Source of the DNA: RUG12461 sp045657665
GTDB lineage: Bacteria > Bacillota > Clostridia > Lachnospirales > Lachnospiraceae
Direction: 5' to 3'
DNA: 64,000 nt
Assembly: GCA_045657665.1 (NCBI GenBank)
Contig: JAZOTN010000038.1
Coordinates: 62,001-126,000 of the forward strand
Shown here: in pieces, positions 7,485 to 15,931 of the stretch
Numbering within the stretch: the first letter of the stretch is position 1
Layout: each line of letters opens with the position of its first letter
Notes under the pieces: model-generated
Databases searched by the model: none
The model's input: the letters and a program-made list of their open reading frames with translations, nothing else
Told to the model about the DNA's origin: nothing
Position numbers and translations under genes: made by a program

Positions 7485-9131
7485 ATGAGTGAAAACAAAC
7501 ATGTCCTTGCAATGTATGATGTAAGGGGGAAGCAGGAGTTTATTTTCCGGACAAAACGATTGCAGGAGATTGTTGGCGGATCCTGGATCATCCGGGATAT
7601 TTATGATGATTATCTTTATGATGCTGCGAAGTCTGCCGGAGGAGGAATCTATCATTACAAAAACTGTAATGATGATAGAGAGAGGGATTTCTCGCCGGAA
7701 TCATTCGAGAAGCATTTGGCGAACGGTTATCTTGGCGAAGTGGTTTATGAAGGCGGGGGAAATTTCCTTCTGTTGTTCAAAGATAAATCCGCGTTCCAAA
7801 AAGTAACCTATGAATTTACGAAGCTCATCACAGAGAGAATCGGCACGCTGCGCGTACTTGGCACCTGCATGGAGATAGATGATTTTTCAGATTTTCCGAA
7901 AGACCGGAGAGAACTATATAAAAACCATCGCAGGAACGAGGCGCAGGAGAGCAACATTTCTCCATGGTCATGCCTGCCGATAGTGCAGGTGGATCGTAAG
8001 ACTTCTCAGCCACTCGTGGAGTATGATTTTGCCGGAGATAAGCATGCAAAAGAAGTAGATGAAAAGGCATGGGAAAGTATAAAAAATGATATCCGAAGAA
8101 AAGGCGTTGAGGACAAACTGACAAAGGAAAGTACGGCAAAACTGATCAAGTTCTACACCGAGAAGAAAAAGCTGGAAAAAGCGGATTATCATAAGCTGTC
8201 TGATGTGGAAAAGGACTTTTATAAGAACAATGAATCGGAACTGGATCGGCTTGTTACGGAAAAAGGTGTGGAGTCTCAGTTGGCGGTTGTCTACATTGAC
8301 GGAAACAATATGGGTGCAAAAGTACAATCAAAGACGGATGGGAAAACAACCTATGGTGATTGTGTAAAGGCATTACGTGATTTTTCCGAAGAAACGCAAA
8401 AGATATATGTTGAGGAAGGTATCCGCAGTGCACTGGGAGATCTGCGTGGAGAAAAGAACAAACATATCTACCGTATTGTTGTGTCCGCCGGAGATGAGAT
8501 TAATTTTATCGTAAATGCACACGATGCCTTTCGATGTGCCGGCAATTATCTGAACTATTTAAGCAAGATAGATGGTGCATCTGCCTGTGCAGGGATTGCT
8601 GTCTTCCATAGTCACGCTCCTTATGCAGATGCATATCGAATCGCAGAAGAGGCTTGCGAATCCGGGAAGCAGAAGATGAAAGCGGCTCGTATGGACTGTG
8701 CATCTTTTATTGACTTCCATATCTGTCAGGGGGCGATCGGAACCTCGCTTGAGGAGATCCGTATGGAAGAAAACGGTGATACAATCAGCAGACCGTGGAT
8801 GTTATGGGCTAATAATGAGTCAGAAAAGAAAGATGAACAGATTACAGACTACGAAAGCGATGTAAAACCAGTGCGTGCTTTCCTGAAGGTTTTTGCCAGA
8901 ACAAATGTGAAGGGGTTGCTGGCTTCGGCCAAAGAGGGAATCGTTCCTTTGCAGATGGAACTGAACAGAATGTATGGGCATGCCAGTATGGAAAATCAGG
9001 AAAAGTACAAAACGGAGTGGAATGATCTGCAGGGAAAGTTCCAGAGCAGCTATTCTGAAAAGCTCAGAGGGATTATCTATGATCTGGCACTTTGCTATGA
9101 TCTATGGTTTGCAGGGGAGGAAGGAAAATAA
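7485..9131 (+). CDS. cas10: Cas10 large subunit, without HD domain
   Basis: 548 residues; ATG at 7485 with GGGAGGAACGAC before it. It begins directly with the first palm-like unit (LAMYDVRGKQEFIFRTKRLQE...GGSWIIRD), so the N-terminal HD DNase domain of many Cas10 proteins is missing. The second palm has AVVYIDGNNMGAK (D272), and where GGDD is expected it reads SAGDEIN (A335-G336-D337-E338). Two acidic residues remain but the motif is non-canonical. Cas10 scaffolds the effector complex and, in systems with CARF effectors, makes cyclic oligoadenylate from ATP when target RNA is bound. Its stop overlaps the next start (TAATG). Confidence 0.9.
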   Translation: MSENKHVLAMYDVRGKQEFIFRTKRLQEIVGGSWIIRDIYDDYLYDAAKSAGGGIYHYKNCNDDRERDFSPESFEKHLANGYLGEVVYEGGGNFLLLFKDKSAFQKVTYEFTKLITERIGTLRVLGTCMEIDDFSDFPKDRRELYKNHRRNEAQESNISPWSCLPIVQVDRKTSQPLVEYDFAGDKHAKEVDEKAWESIKNDIRRKGVEDKLTKESTAKLIKFYTEKKKLEKADYHKLSDVEKDFYKNNESELDRLVTEKGVESQLAVVYIDGNNMGAKVQSKTDGKTTYGDCVKALRDFSEETQKIYVEEGIRSALGDLRGEKNKHIYRIVVSAGDEINFIVNAHDAFRCAGNYLNYLSKIDGASACAGIAVFHSHAPYADAYRIAEEACESGKQKMKAARMDCASFIDFHICQGAIGTSLEEIRMEENGDTISRPWMLWANNESEKKDEQITDYESDVKPVRAFLKVFARTNVKGLLASAKEGIVPLQMELNRMYGHASMENQEKYKTEWNDLQGKFQSSYSEKLRGIIYDLALCYDLWFAGEEGK

Positions 9132-11341
9132 TGAACGGGCAAAGATATGGAAAGTTAAAAATCACACTGAAATCTGAACTGTGTGCAGGATCCGGATACT
9201 CCTACGCCGGGATCGTAGACAGTGATACAGCGTATGATGACTGTGGCCTGCCTTATATACCGGCAAGACGACTGAAAGGGTGCATGAGAGAGGCGGCGGA
9301 GACGTTGCTGTATGGCATGTATTCAGAGCAGGATATCATTCGCGTGTTTGGGGAAAAGGGAAGTGAATACGGTTCTGACTTTCTGATTGATAACGCCTAT
9401 ATAGAAGATGCTGATGGCATCAGGGAATTTTTGGGAAAGGATAGTGGCGTAAAAACACAGGAAGTCCTTGACAGATTCACGCATATCATCGGCCAGACAA
9501 GGATGGAGAACGGTGTTGCGGACAAGGGATCCCTTCGTTATACGAGAGTGGTGAATCATTATTCTCCGATTGATCATAAGGAGATGGTTTTCTCATCGGA
9601 TTTTTCCTGCCGTCGGGAGGATTGGGATATGATCCAACATGCAGCCCGCTCTACAAGACATATCGGACTGAAAAGGAATCGCGGTCTGGGAAATGTCAGA
9701 ATTGATGTTATGGAAGCGGAGAAGCAGGAAGGCGAAAAGACATCACTGATCCAAAGGGTGGATTTGGCGGATGGTAGAACGGTATTGCGGTATGCCGTAA
9801 AGAATGTACAGCCACTGATGCTAAGTAATTTATTGGAAGACGAATCTGCTGATTATATTTCCGGACAGCAGGTGTTGGGGCTTCTGGCAGGGAAATATTT
9901 AAAGGATGCAGGAAACGCGGCGGAAGATACAGCCTTTCAGACGCTTTTCTTAAATGGCAGCGCGACATTCAGTAATCTCTATCCATATGATGGAAAGCAC
10001 ATCCACTACCCTGCACCGGATTATCTGAACCGTTTAAAAAAGACAAAGAAACTGGTTTATAATATTGCCTCTGAGCTGCCGAAGAAAAATGAGTTATCGA
10101 ATGCAGAGGACTATTGGTATGAAGAGGGTAATCAACCCAAGAAGCTCAAAGGGAAATTTACAGCATGGACACCGCAGGGAATATCTGTGCTTGAAGTGAA
10201 GAAAGATGTCCTCTATCATCACAGCCACAGAAACACACATGAGACAGAGAATGGAAAAGAAGAGGGGATCCTATACAGCATGGAAGTGATCCGGCGCGGG
10301 CAGCAGTTTGCAGGATTTATTTCCGTGCCAAAGGAGTACGTTGACCTCGTTATAAAGTTGCTTTGTGAAGGGGATCTTTACTTTGGAAAATCGAGGACTG
10401 CACAATACGGAAAATGTCATCTGGTTCGTTACGAAGAGGAGAACAACGGCGCAAAGAAAACATTTGGGGCAGGGAAAGACATCGTAGTGACGTTTTTGTC
10501 GGATGCGCTCCTGCATGATGCGACAGGAAAACCAGCTGTGTTTTATGAAGATGTCAGAGAAGCAGTCATCATGGAACTGGGCATTCCGACCGATTGTGTG
10601 GAAAGGAATTTGCTTTCGAGCGTTCAGAGTACCGTTGCAACGGGATATCTTAGTGTTTGGAATTTGCGAAAGCCTGTGGTTCCCGCCGTAAAAAGCGGAA
10701 GTTATCTGGTCTACCATCTTCTTGATAACTTTTCTACGGAAAAGAAATGCGTGGGAGAGAGAACACTTGAAGGATACGGACAGATCAGGATAGATGATGC
10801 CGCTTCCTGCAAGTATGACGGGGTAAAGGAGGTTGCTGAAAGTACATTGGGGAATCCGGGAACTTGCTTTGATGGCAAATTGAAATGTAAGGCCGACGCG
10901 CTTCGCATTCCGATCATCTATGATCGCTGGCTGGACAGGAGAATCAATGCTGCCATTAATGGGAAAGAGAAAGTCAATGTTTCCAATACAGCAGCAGGGA
11001 GATTCGTTCTGATGCTTCGAGAAAGCATTGCAGAGAGTGCGGACAAGAGGAAGGCGTTTTCTAAATTTGGAGAACGAATTGATTCATTCAAAACCGGAAA
11101 TACTCGTGATGAGGGACGAAAAATCTTAACCCGGATAGGTCACAAAGGAAAAGATGATTCCACGGAGAGGAATACGTGGGATGTCACTGCCGACGCGCAG
11201 TACTTTGAATGTGATTCGGATCTTCAGAGGGACTTGGAACTGATCGGAGTACAGGACTCTCTACAGGAAAAGATTGAACGCTGGCCTGATTATGTGATGG
11301 CAGTCTTAACAGACCGGAAATATAAGGGGAGGAAGGAATGA
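9131..11341 (+). CDS. csx10: Csx10-like RAMP protein (Cas5-type, type III-D)
   Basis: 736 residues, ATG at 9131 overlapping the cas10 stop, with GGAGGAAGG upstream. It opens with a RAMP strand and glycine-rich element (GKLKITLKSELCAGSGYSYAG) and has the typical LPYIPARRLKGCMREAAE segment, a second RAMP-like unit near LADGRTVLRYAVKNVQPLM, and GLKRNRGLGNVRI. Large RAMP proteins of this kind directly after an HD-less Cas10 are the Csx10 subunit that defines type III-D; it binds the crRNA 5' handle. The assignment rests on domain pattern and position, as family-level identity cannot be computed here. Confidence 0.7.
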   Translation: MNGQRYGKLKITLKSELCAGSGYSYAGIVDSDTAYDDCGLPYIPARRLKGCMREAAETLLYGMYSEQDIIRVFGEKGSEYGSDFLIDNAYIEDADGIREFLGKDSGVKTQEVLDRFTHIIGQTRMENGVADKGSLRYTRVVNHYSPIDHKEMVFSSDFSCRREDWDMIQHAARSTRHIGLKRNRGLGNVRIDVMEAEKQEGEKTSLIQRVDLADGRTVLRYAVKNVQPLMLSNLLEDESADYISGQQVLGLLAGKYLKDAGNAAEDTAFQTLFLNGSATFSNLYPYDGKHIHYPAPDYLNRLKKTKKLVYNIASELPKKNELSNAEDYWYEEGNQPKKLKGKFTAWTPQGISVLEVKKDVLYHHSHRNTHETENGKEEGILYSMEVIRRGQQFAGFISVPKEYVDLVIKLLCEGDLYFGKSRTAQYGKCHLVRYEEENNGAKKTFGAGKDIVVTFLSDALLHDATGKPAVFYEDVREAVIMELGIPTDCVERNLLSSVQSTVATGYLSVWNLRKPVVPAVKSGSYLVYHLLDNFSTEKKCVGERTLEGYGQIRIDDAASCKYDGVKEVAESTLGNPGTCFDGKLKCKADALRIPIIYDRWLDRRINAAINGKEKVNVSNTAAGRFVLMLRESIAESADKRKAFSKFGERIDSFKTGNTRDEGRKILTRIGHKGKDDSTERNTWDVTADAQYFECDSDLQRDLELIGVQDSLQEKIERWPDYVMAVLTDRKYKGRKE

Positions 11342-12627
11342 TGATGCAGAAAATATTGAAGAAGAAATATTATAAGATCACATTTGTTCTGGCATCTCCT
11401 TTGGCGCTTGGCTCCGGTGAAAATGATAATACGGACAAGGATCTGATGAAGGATTCAAACGGCATTCCGTTCATACCGGCGTCTTCGGTCGCAGGAGTGC
11501 TAAGGGAATCATTGGAGAAGAAGGACGAAACAAAAACCGCAAAATATCTTGGCAAGGTGACACAAAAAAAATCGGGTACAGACGCGGATCATTCAGAGAG
11601 TACCGTTCTGTTTTATGATGCTGTGATTTCTGCCGGAGAGCCCCGTGTTTCAGTTCGCGACAGTGTGTCTCTTGACGAGTGGAAAACAGCAAGAAAGGGC
11701 GCAAAGTTTGATATGGAGATTCTGGAACCGGGAATCTCTTTTACGACTTATCTCGAGCAGGATTTCGTGCCGGAAAAGGAGAAGGACTATGGCGCTGAGA
11801 TCGTAAAAGAATTTTTATCCGGCACATTGCTTTTTGGCGGAAAGTCGATGAGGGGCTATGGCGCGATTAAGGATGTGAAAGCATGGGAAACGACCTTTGT
11901 ATTCCCGGACGATACCGAAAAATGGATCGCGTTCGATTTGTATCAGGATGATCATGCGTGGGTTCCCTGCACGGCAGAAAGGATAGCGGCTTCAAAAGAA
12001 CTGCGGATTTCCCTGAAACTGCAAGGGGGAATATCCATCCGAAAATATACGACAAGAGTTTCTACGGAGGAAACGGTTGAACCCGATATGGAGCAGTTGA
12101 CGGTGGGGAAAGATCCAATTCCCGTGATTCCAGGCACATCCTGGGCTGGCGCCTTTAAACATCGTATGGAGGAATTTGATATTGATACAAACGGAGAGAA
12201 CAGCATTTTCGGATATGTAAAAGGGGAAGGGAAAAATGAAAAAGCACGATCCCGCATCTTCTTTGGAGAATCACAATTGACAGGTGGTTCTTTTCAGACA
12301 CTTTCCCGCAATGCGATCGATCGCTTTACGGGCGGAACGGTTGACGGGGCGCTCTTTACAGAGAGAACCTATTATGGAGGAACAACAGAACTTGTGATTG
12401 CATGGAGGTCGGATTCTCCCATGCTGGAGGCTGAGAAAAAGGCTCTCGCTGCTTCGCTTGCCGACTTGCATTTTGGCTTTCTTGCGATAGGCGGGGAAAC
12501 ATCGATCGGAAGAGGGATATTCTCGATTACGAAAATCAATGATGTTGACTTGCCAGACGAGGAGAGCAAGAACGGGGAAGCGGTTTATCAGAGACTTCTC
12601 TCAAAGATTGAGGAGGTGTTCAAATGA
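11338..12627 (+). CDS. Cas7-like RAMP protein with two fused Cas7 units
   Basis: 429 residues. Three in-frame ATGs (11338, 11341, 11344) follow GGGAGGAAGG; the first overlaps the previous stop. Two RAMP copies can be seen. Unit 1 has FVLASPLALGSGENDNTDKD, GIPFIPASSVAGVLRESLE and FGGKSMRGYGAIKDV. Unit 2 has ISLKLQGGISIRKYTTR, IPVIPGTSWAGAFKHRMEEF and IGGETSIGRGIFSI. Each unit therefore carries the Csm3/Cmr4-like backbone pattern; fused Cas7 units are known in type III-D. It should form part of the crRNA-binding backbone and may include the target-RNA-cutting Asp, for example in the KDLMKDSNG segment (inference). Confidence 0.8.
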   Translation: MMMQKILKKKYYKITFVLASPLALGSGENDNTDKDLMKDSNGIPFIPASSVAGVLRESLEKKDETKTAKYLGKVTQKKSGTDADHSESTVLFYDAVISAGEPRVSVRDSVSLDEWKTARKGAKFDMEILEPGISFTTYLEQDFVPEKEKDYGAEIVKEFLSGTLLFGGKSMRGYGAIKDVKAWETTFVFPDDTEKWIAFDLYQDDHAWVPCTAERIAASKELRISLKLQGGISIRKYTTRVSTEETVEPDMEQLTVGKDPIPVIPGTSWAGAFKHRMEEFDIDTNGENSIFGYVKGEGKNEKARSRIFFGESQLTGGSFQTLSRNAIDRFTGGTVDGALFTERTYYGGTTELVIAWRSDSPMLEAEKKALAASLADLHFGFLAIGGETSIGRGIFSITKINDVDLPDEESKNGEAVYQRLLSKIEEVFK

Positions 12628-13094
12628 CGGTTCAGGAGTTTTTGGAACAGGCAAAAGCGAAAATAGAAACAGGCGGATGTATGGCGGCCCTGACAGATGA
12701 ATATCTTGTGGAAAACTGGCCCATACAAGAAGCTCTTTTGACCGGAAAAGAAGAAAAGTTGCTGGAACTTCGGATCTTCGGAAAACAGGGAGAATTGAGG
12801 CTTTCCAGATCAATCATAGGACAGGCGTTTTCGTTTCGAAGCATTTTCGACGAAGGCGTGGAAAAGGATGAGCGGGATCACTACGATGAATTGCAATATC
12901 TGGATATCGATGAGACTGCGGGAAAGGACGCGGAAGGCAATGTGACGGCGACCGGCGGAGGCAGCTACCGATCACCTGTAAATAATATCCGTGATGCGAA
13001 AATCCGTATCCGTTATTACCTTGGAAAATATGAAGAAACCGGCCAGTCCAGAATAGAAGACTGGCGCGTTGTTGAATTTGTGGAGGGAAGATAA
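12624..13094 (+). CDS. Csx19-like small subunit
   Basis: 156 residues, start overlapping the previous stop by 4 nt, with GAGGAGG upstream. It begins MTVQEFLEQAKAKIETGGC, followed by LLELRIFGKQGELRLSRSIIG and a C-terminal YYLGKYEETGQSRIEDWRVVEF. Size, the ELRIF-x-GELRL pattern and position between the Cas7-like and TIGR03986-like genes match the TIGR03984/Csx19 proteins found only in type III-D loci. Their exact role is not settled. Assignment is by pattern and context. Confidence 0.6.
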   Translation: MTVQEFLEQAKAKIETGGCMAALTDEYLVENWPIQEALLTGKEEKLLELRIFGKQGELRLSRSIIGQAFSFRSIFDEGVEKDERDHYDELQYLDIDETAGKDAEGNVTATGGGSYRSPVNNIRDAKIRIRYYLGKYEETGQSRIEDWRVVEFVEGR

Positions 13095-13095
13095 G

Positions 13096-15228
13096 ATGGC
13101 TGACAGTTCGTATTTTATCAATCCATATAATTTTATAGGAACAGATTTTGAGCGAGTGCCGGAAAGGAAACAGGCACCCAGGCATAGGGGAGGGAAGAGC
13201 GGTGTGCTTCATTGCGAGTTATACACAAAGGCCCCGCTTTCCATACCTGATGTGGCCGGATCGGATCTCTCAAAGAAGCATAAAGAATATGACTTCCTGC
13301 GTACGTCGGATGGCTATCCGATGATTCCGGGAAGTTCGATTCGAGGACCGATCAGAAGCATGTACGAAGCAGTTACAAACTCCTGCTTTTCCACGACCGA
13401 TGAAACGCAAAGCGTTACTTATCGTACAAGAAAACCATTTGAGCCGGGACTTCTGTATAAGGATGCAGACGGTGTGATGCATCTGTATCGTGCAAAAAGA
13501 TATATTTTTGGGGTGAGAGGGGGATCCTACAGCAGATATGACAAGGAAACGAAGCTGGCATTCATTGATTATGAAGACCTTGCAAGTTATGCCTATGGTC
13601 AGAAAGTGTTTGTCTCCGGCGTAAGGGATGAAAATGACAAGGAAGCAGTTTTCAAAACCCGCAGGGGACATCAGACGAAGAATGCTTTTATTGAAAAAAT
13701 CCGCAAGGAACCCGACGCGGATCTTCAGGAGGGCTATATCTGTATCGGAGAACCGTTTAATAAGCGGAAGCATTTTGAAAGCGTTTTCGTGAAGAAAGAG
13801 GAGCTGGAGATTCCGACCACAGAAAGTGGAAAGTCCATGCTGGAAAAACCCATAAAGGACTTGAATGAGATCATCAAACTGTACAATGATGATAAACTGA
13901 ACGCAAATGCAAAAGGAAAAAAGTTTTATAAAAACAGAAACTATAAAGCGATCAAGGAGGATACATATTATCCGATATGGTATCGATTGATGAAAGACGG
14001 CGAAACGATAAAGAATGTGCATTTGTCTGTAGCGAACATCGGTCGTGCAGCCTACACGAAAGACATGGGGGATATGCTGTCAGATCATAAAGCATGTGAG
14101 GACAGATCCCGTGTTTGCCCTGCGTGCAGCCTTTTTGGCATGATCGGAAAAGAATCAACCGGATCACGGGTGCGTTTTTCTGATGCTGTGATGGAACAGA
14201 AGCCGGCGAAATCACAAAAGGTCATATTAAAGGAGCTCTCAAGTCCGAAGCCATCCTATTTGCCCTTCTATCTGCGAGCAAAGGACGGTAAGTATGATGC
14301 GGACATTTCTTATGATAACAATGCATATACGCTTCGCGGGAGAAAGTTTTACTGGCATAACACAGCAAAGGAAGCATATTTGGAACCAAATGGGGAAAGA
14401 ACGGAAAGAAATGCCTCTGTGGAACTGGTTTCGGCGAGACAGAAGTTTTCATTTTCGGTATATTATGATCATCTTTCTGAAACGGAGTTGGAGAATCTCA
14501 TTTGGGTGTTGACGCTGGGAGAAAACGATCAATCAGGGAATCAGTGCCACAAAATCGGCCATGGGAAACCCATTGGACTTGGAAGCGTGAAGATAATTGT
14601 CAGATCCGTGGATGAAAGAGTTTTTGAAAATGGGGAATACAGGGTGGATCATCAGGAGAATCTGAATGTAAAAACGCCTGTGTATGCAAACGGCGACGTT
14701 CTTAAGCAGATACAGGAAATAACAGGGTTGAATGCCTGCACCTATTGTGTGGATTATCCCGGCGTAGTTGATAAGGATGGGATAAAATACTATGATGGTA
14801 CCAACGAACACGCATCTCATCAATGGTTCACCAATAATTTCTCGTTGGGAAATCCGCCAAAACAAGCGCTTCCGAGGATAGGTGGACAAAATAATGAGAA
14901 ACTGGCTTTGCGATGGATGTCAGAGGAGCAAGGCGGAAGTGCTCCTTATGCAACCGGAAAGAAGACGGGGAACCAGACAGGGAAGGGGTTCGTCTATAAA
15001 AAGGATGTTCTTTATACCGGACAAGTCAGTGGGTATAATGAACAAAAGACGGTGGCGTTTATTAAACTTGATAATGGTGGGAAGGCTGCGTTGTACTATA
15101 AGGACATACATGCTTCTTGGGGGCATATCGACCGCATTTTGAGGCAGGAGCAGAAGGTTGTTCTGAGTTATCTTGGAAAAGATCAGGGAAAATATGACAA
15201 GTGGAAATTGGAAAAGGAGGGAAACTAG
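13096..15228 (+). CDS. TIGR03986-like RAMP protein (Cas7-type) with S1-like tail
   Basis: 710 residues from the ATG at 13096 (GGAGGG upstream). It starts YFINPYNFIGTDFERVPER, has the RAMP segment YPMIPGSSIRGPIRSMYEAV, a Cys pair region (CEDRSRVCPACSLFGMIG) and a late IGHGKPIGLGSVKI glycine loop, matching the TIGR03986 family of CRISPR RAMP proteins. From about residue 625 it ends in a separate beta-rich domain (YTGQVSGYNEQKTVAFIKLDNGGKAALYYKDI) that looks like an S1/OB RNA-binding fold (inference). It is the last gene of the overlapping interference operon; the vapB-like gene follows after 2 nt. Confidence 0.78.
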   Translation: MADSSYFINPYNFIGTDFERVPERKQAPRHRGGKSGVLHCELYTKAPLSIPDVAGSDLSKKHKEYDFLRTSDGYPMIPGSSIRGPIRSMYEAVTNSCFSTTDETQSVTYRTRKPFEPGLLYKDADGVMHLYRAKRYIFGVRGGSYSRYDKETKLAFIDYEDLASYAYGQKVFVSGVRDENDKEAVFKTRRGHQTKNAFIEKIRKEPDADLQEGYICIGEPFNKRKHFESVFVKKEELEIPTTESGKSMLEKPIKDLNEIIKLYNDDKLNANAKGKKFYKNRNYKAIKEDTYYPIWYRLMKDGETIKNVHLSVANIGRAAYTKDMGDMLSDHKACEDRSRVCPACSLFGMIGKESTGSRVRFSDAVMEQKPAKSQKVILKELSSPKPSYLPFYLRAKDGKYDADISYDNNAYTLRGRKFYWHNTAKEAYLEPNGERTERNASVELVSARQKFSFSVYYDHLSETELENLIWVLTLGENDQSGNQCHKIGHGKPIGLGSVKIIVRSVDERVFENGEYRVDHQENLNVKTPVYANGDVLKQIQEITGLNACTYCVDYPGVVDKDGIKYYDGTNEHASHQWFTNNFSLGNPPKQALPRIGGQNNEKLALRWMSEEQGGSAPYATGKKTGNQTGKGFVYKKDVLYTGQVSGYNEQKTVAFIKLDNGGKAALYYKDIHASWGHIDRILRQEQKVVLSYLGKDQGKYDKWKLEKEGN

Positions 15229-15230
15229 GA

Positions 15231-15446
15231 ATGGCGACAGCAACTTATGACAATCTGTCAAAACAGATAGATATGCTTTCTTATGCGGATCGTATTCGAT
15301 TGCTAGACAAGATTGTCCGGTCTTTGAATGTTCCGAAGGATAGGAAAAGGACAAAAACATCAAATCCGGAGGACGTATTCGGTTTATGGAAGGAACGCGA
15401 CATTTCTGTTGAATCGTTGCGTAAAGAAGCTTGGGGGCGGAATTAA
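15231..15446 (+). CDS. vapB: VapB-like antitoxin
   Basis: 71 residues; ATG at 15231 with AAGGAGGG about 9 nt upstream. The acidic/basic helical product has YDNLSKQIDMLSYADRIRLLDKIVRSL, resembling the small antitoxins that pair with PIN toxins, and a C-terminal FGLWKERDISVESLRKEAWG typical of toxin-wrapping tails. It overlaps the toxin gene (TAATG). It follows the RAMP gene by 2 nt, so it is probably read with the CRISPR operon. Confidence 0.75.
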   Translation: MATATYDNLSKQIDMLSYADRIRLLDKIVRSLNVPKDRKRTKTSNPEDVFGLWKERDISVESLRKEAWGRN

Positions 15447-15817
15447 TGCTTTATTTGTGTGACACATGTGTTTTGATTGATTACCTTAAAGGGAAAGACG
15501 GCGTCCGAAATAAACTGATCAAGGACTGGGATGCGGGGCTCGGAATGTCGGCGGTTACTTACATGGAATTAATGGTAGGGGCATTTAATAAGCAAGAGGC
15601 GCAGAAGATCCGAAAAGCGTTTCGGGATATCGAAATGGTAGAAATCACGGCAAGCATCTCGATAAAGGCAAGGAATCTTGTTGATCAATACACAAAAAGC
15701 CATGGGCTCTTGATACCGGATGCACTGATAGCGGCAACCGCAATAGAGTTGGATCTTCCGTTGTACACGGAGAATGTTTCTGATTTTCGATTCATTTCCG
15801 GGTTGATGTTGACGTAG
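15446..15817 (+). CDS. vapC: PIN-domain toxin, VapC-like
   Basis: 123 residues, start overlapping the antitoxin stop by one base. The PIN acidic residues are visible: D6 in LYLCDTCVLIDYL, E41 in VTYMELMVG, D in GLLIPDALIAATA, followed by LPLYTENVSDFRFI. The family cuts RNA (often tRNA or rRNA) with bound metal. Position between the interference genes and the array suggests either addiction to the locus or an added defence arm. Confidence 0.85.
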   Translation: MLYLCDTCVLIDYLKGKDGVRNKLIKDWDAGLGMSAVTYMELMVGAFNKQEAQKIRKAFRDIEMVEITASISIKARNLVDQYTKSHGLLIPDALIAATAIELDLPLYTENVSDFRFISGLMLT

Positions 15818-15931
15818 AGATTTCAAAAGCCAAAAAATGTGGCTTAAACGTAAAAATTCAGAATATTCTGTGAATTATGCACAGAAATGGATTCTGAAAT
15901 CCTTTGTTTAAGCGGATTTCGAGAAGGTACC
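15818..15931 (+). promoter_or_regulatory. CRISPR leader
   Basis: A-T-rich 114-nt gap between vapC and the first repeat. The intact repeats begin at this side, the degenerate repeat is at the far end, and the repeat ends in ATTGAAAC on the plus strand, so this is the leader side and transcription should run left to right. It contains small dyads (TTCAGAATATTCTGTGAA). No clear promoter boxes could be fixed. Confidence 0.65.

Noticed and set aside
12814..14022. Minus-strand open frames across the csx19-like and TIGR03986-like genes
   Set aside because: No start signals or motifs; plus-strand RAMP motifs and overlapping starts explain the region.
15551..15600. A further GGTTACT inside vapC
   Set aside because: No palindrome before it, no -10 box 22 nt downstream, and it lies in coding sequence.
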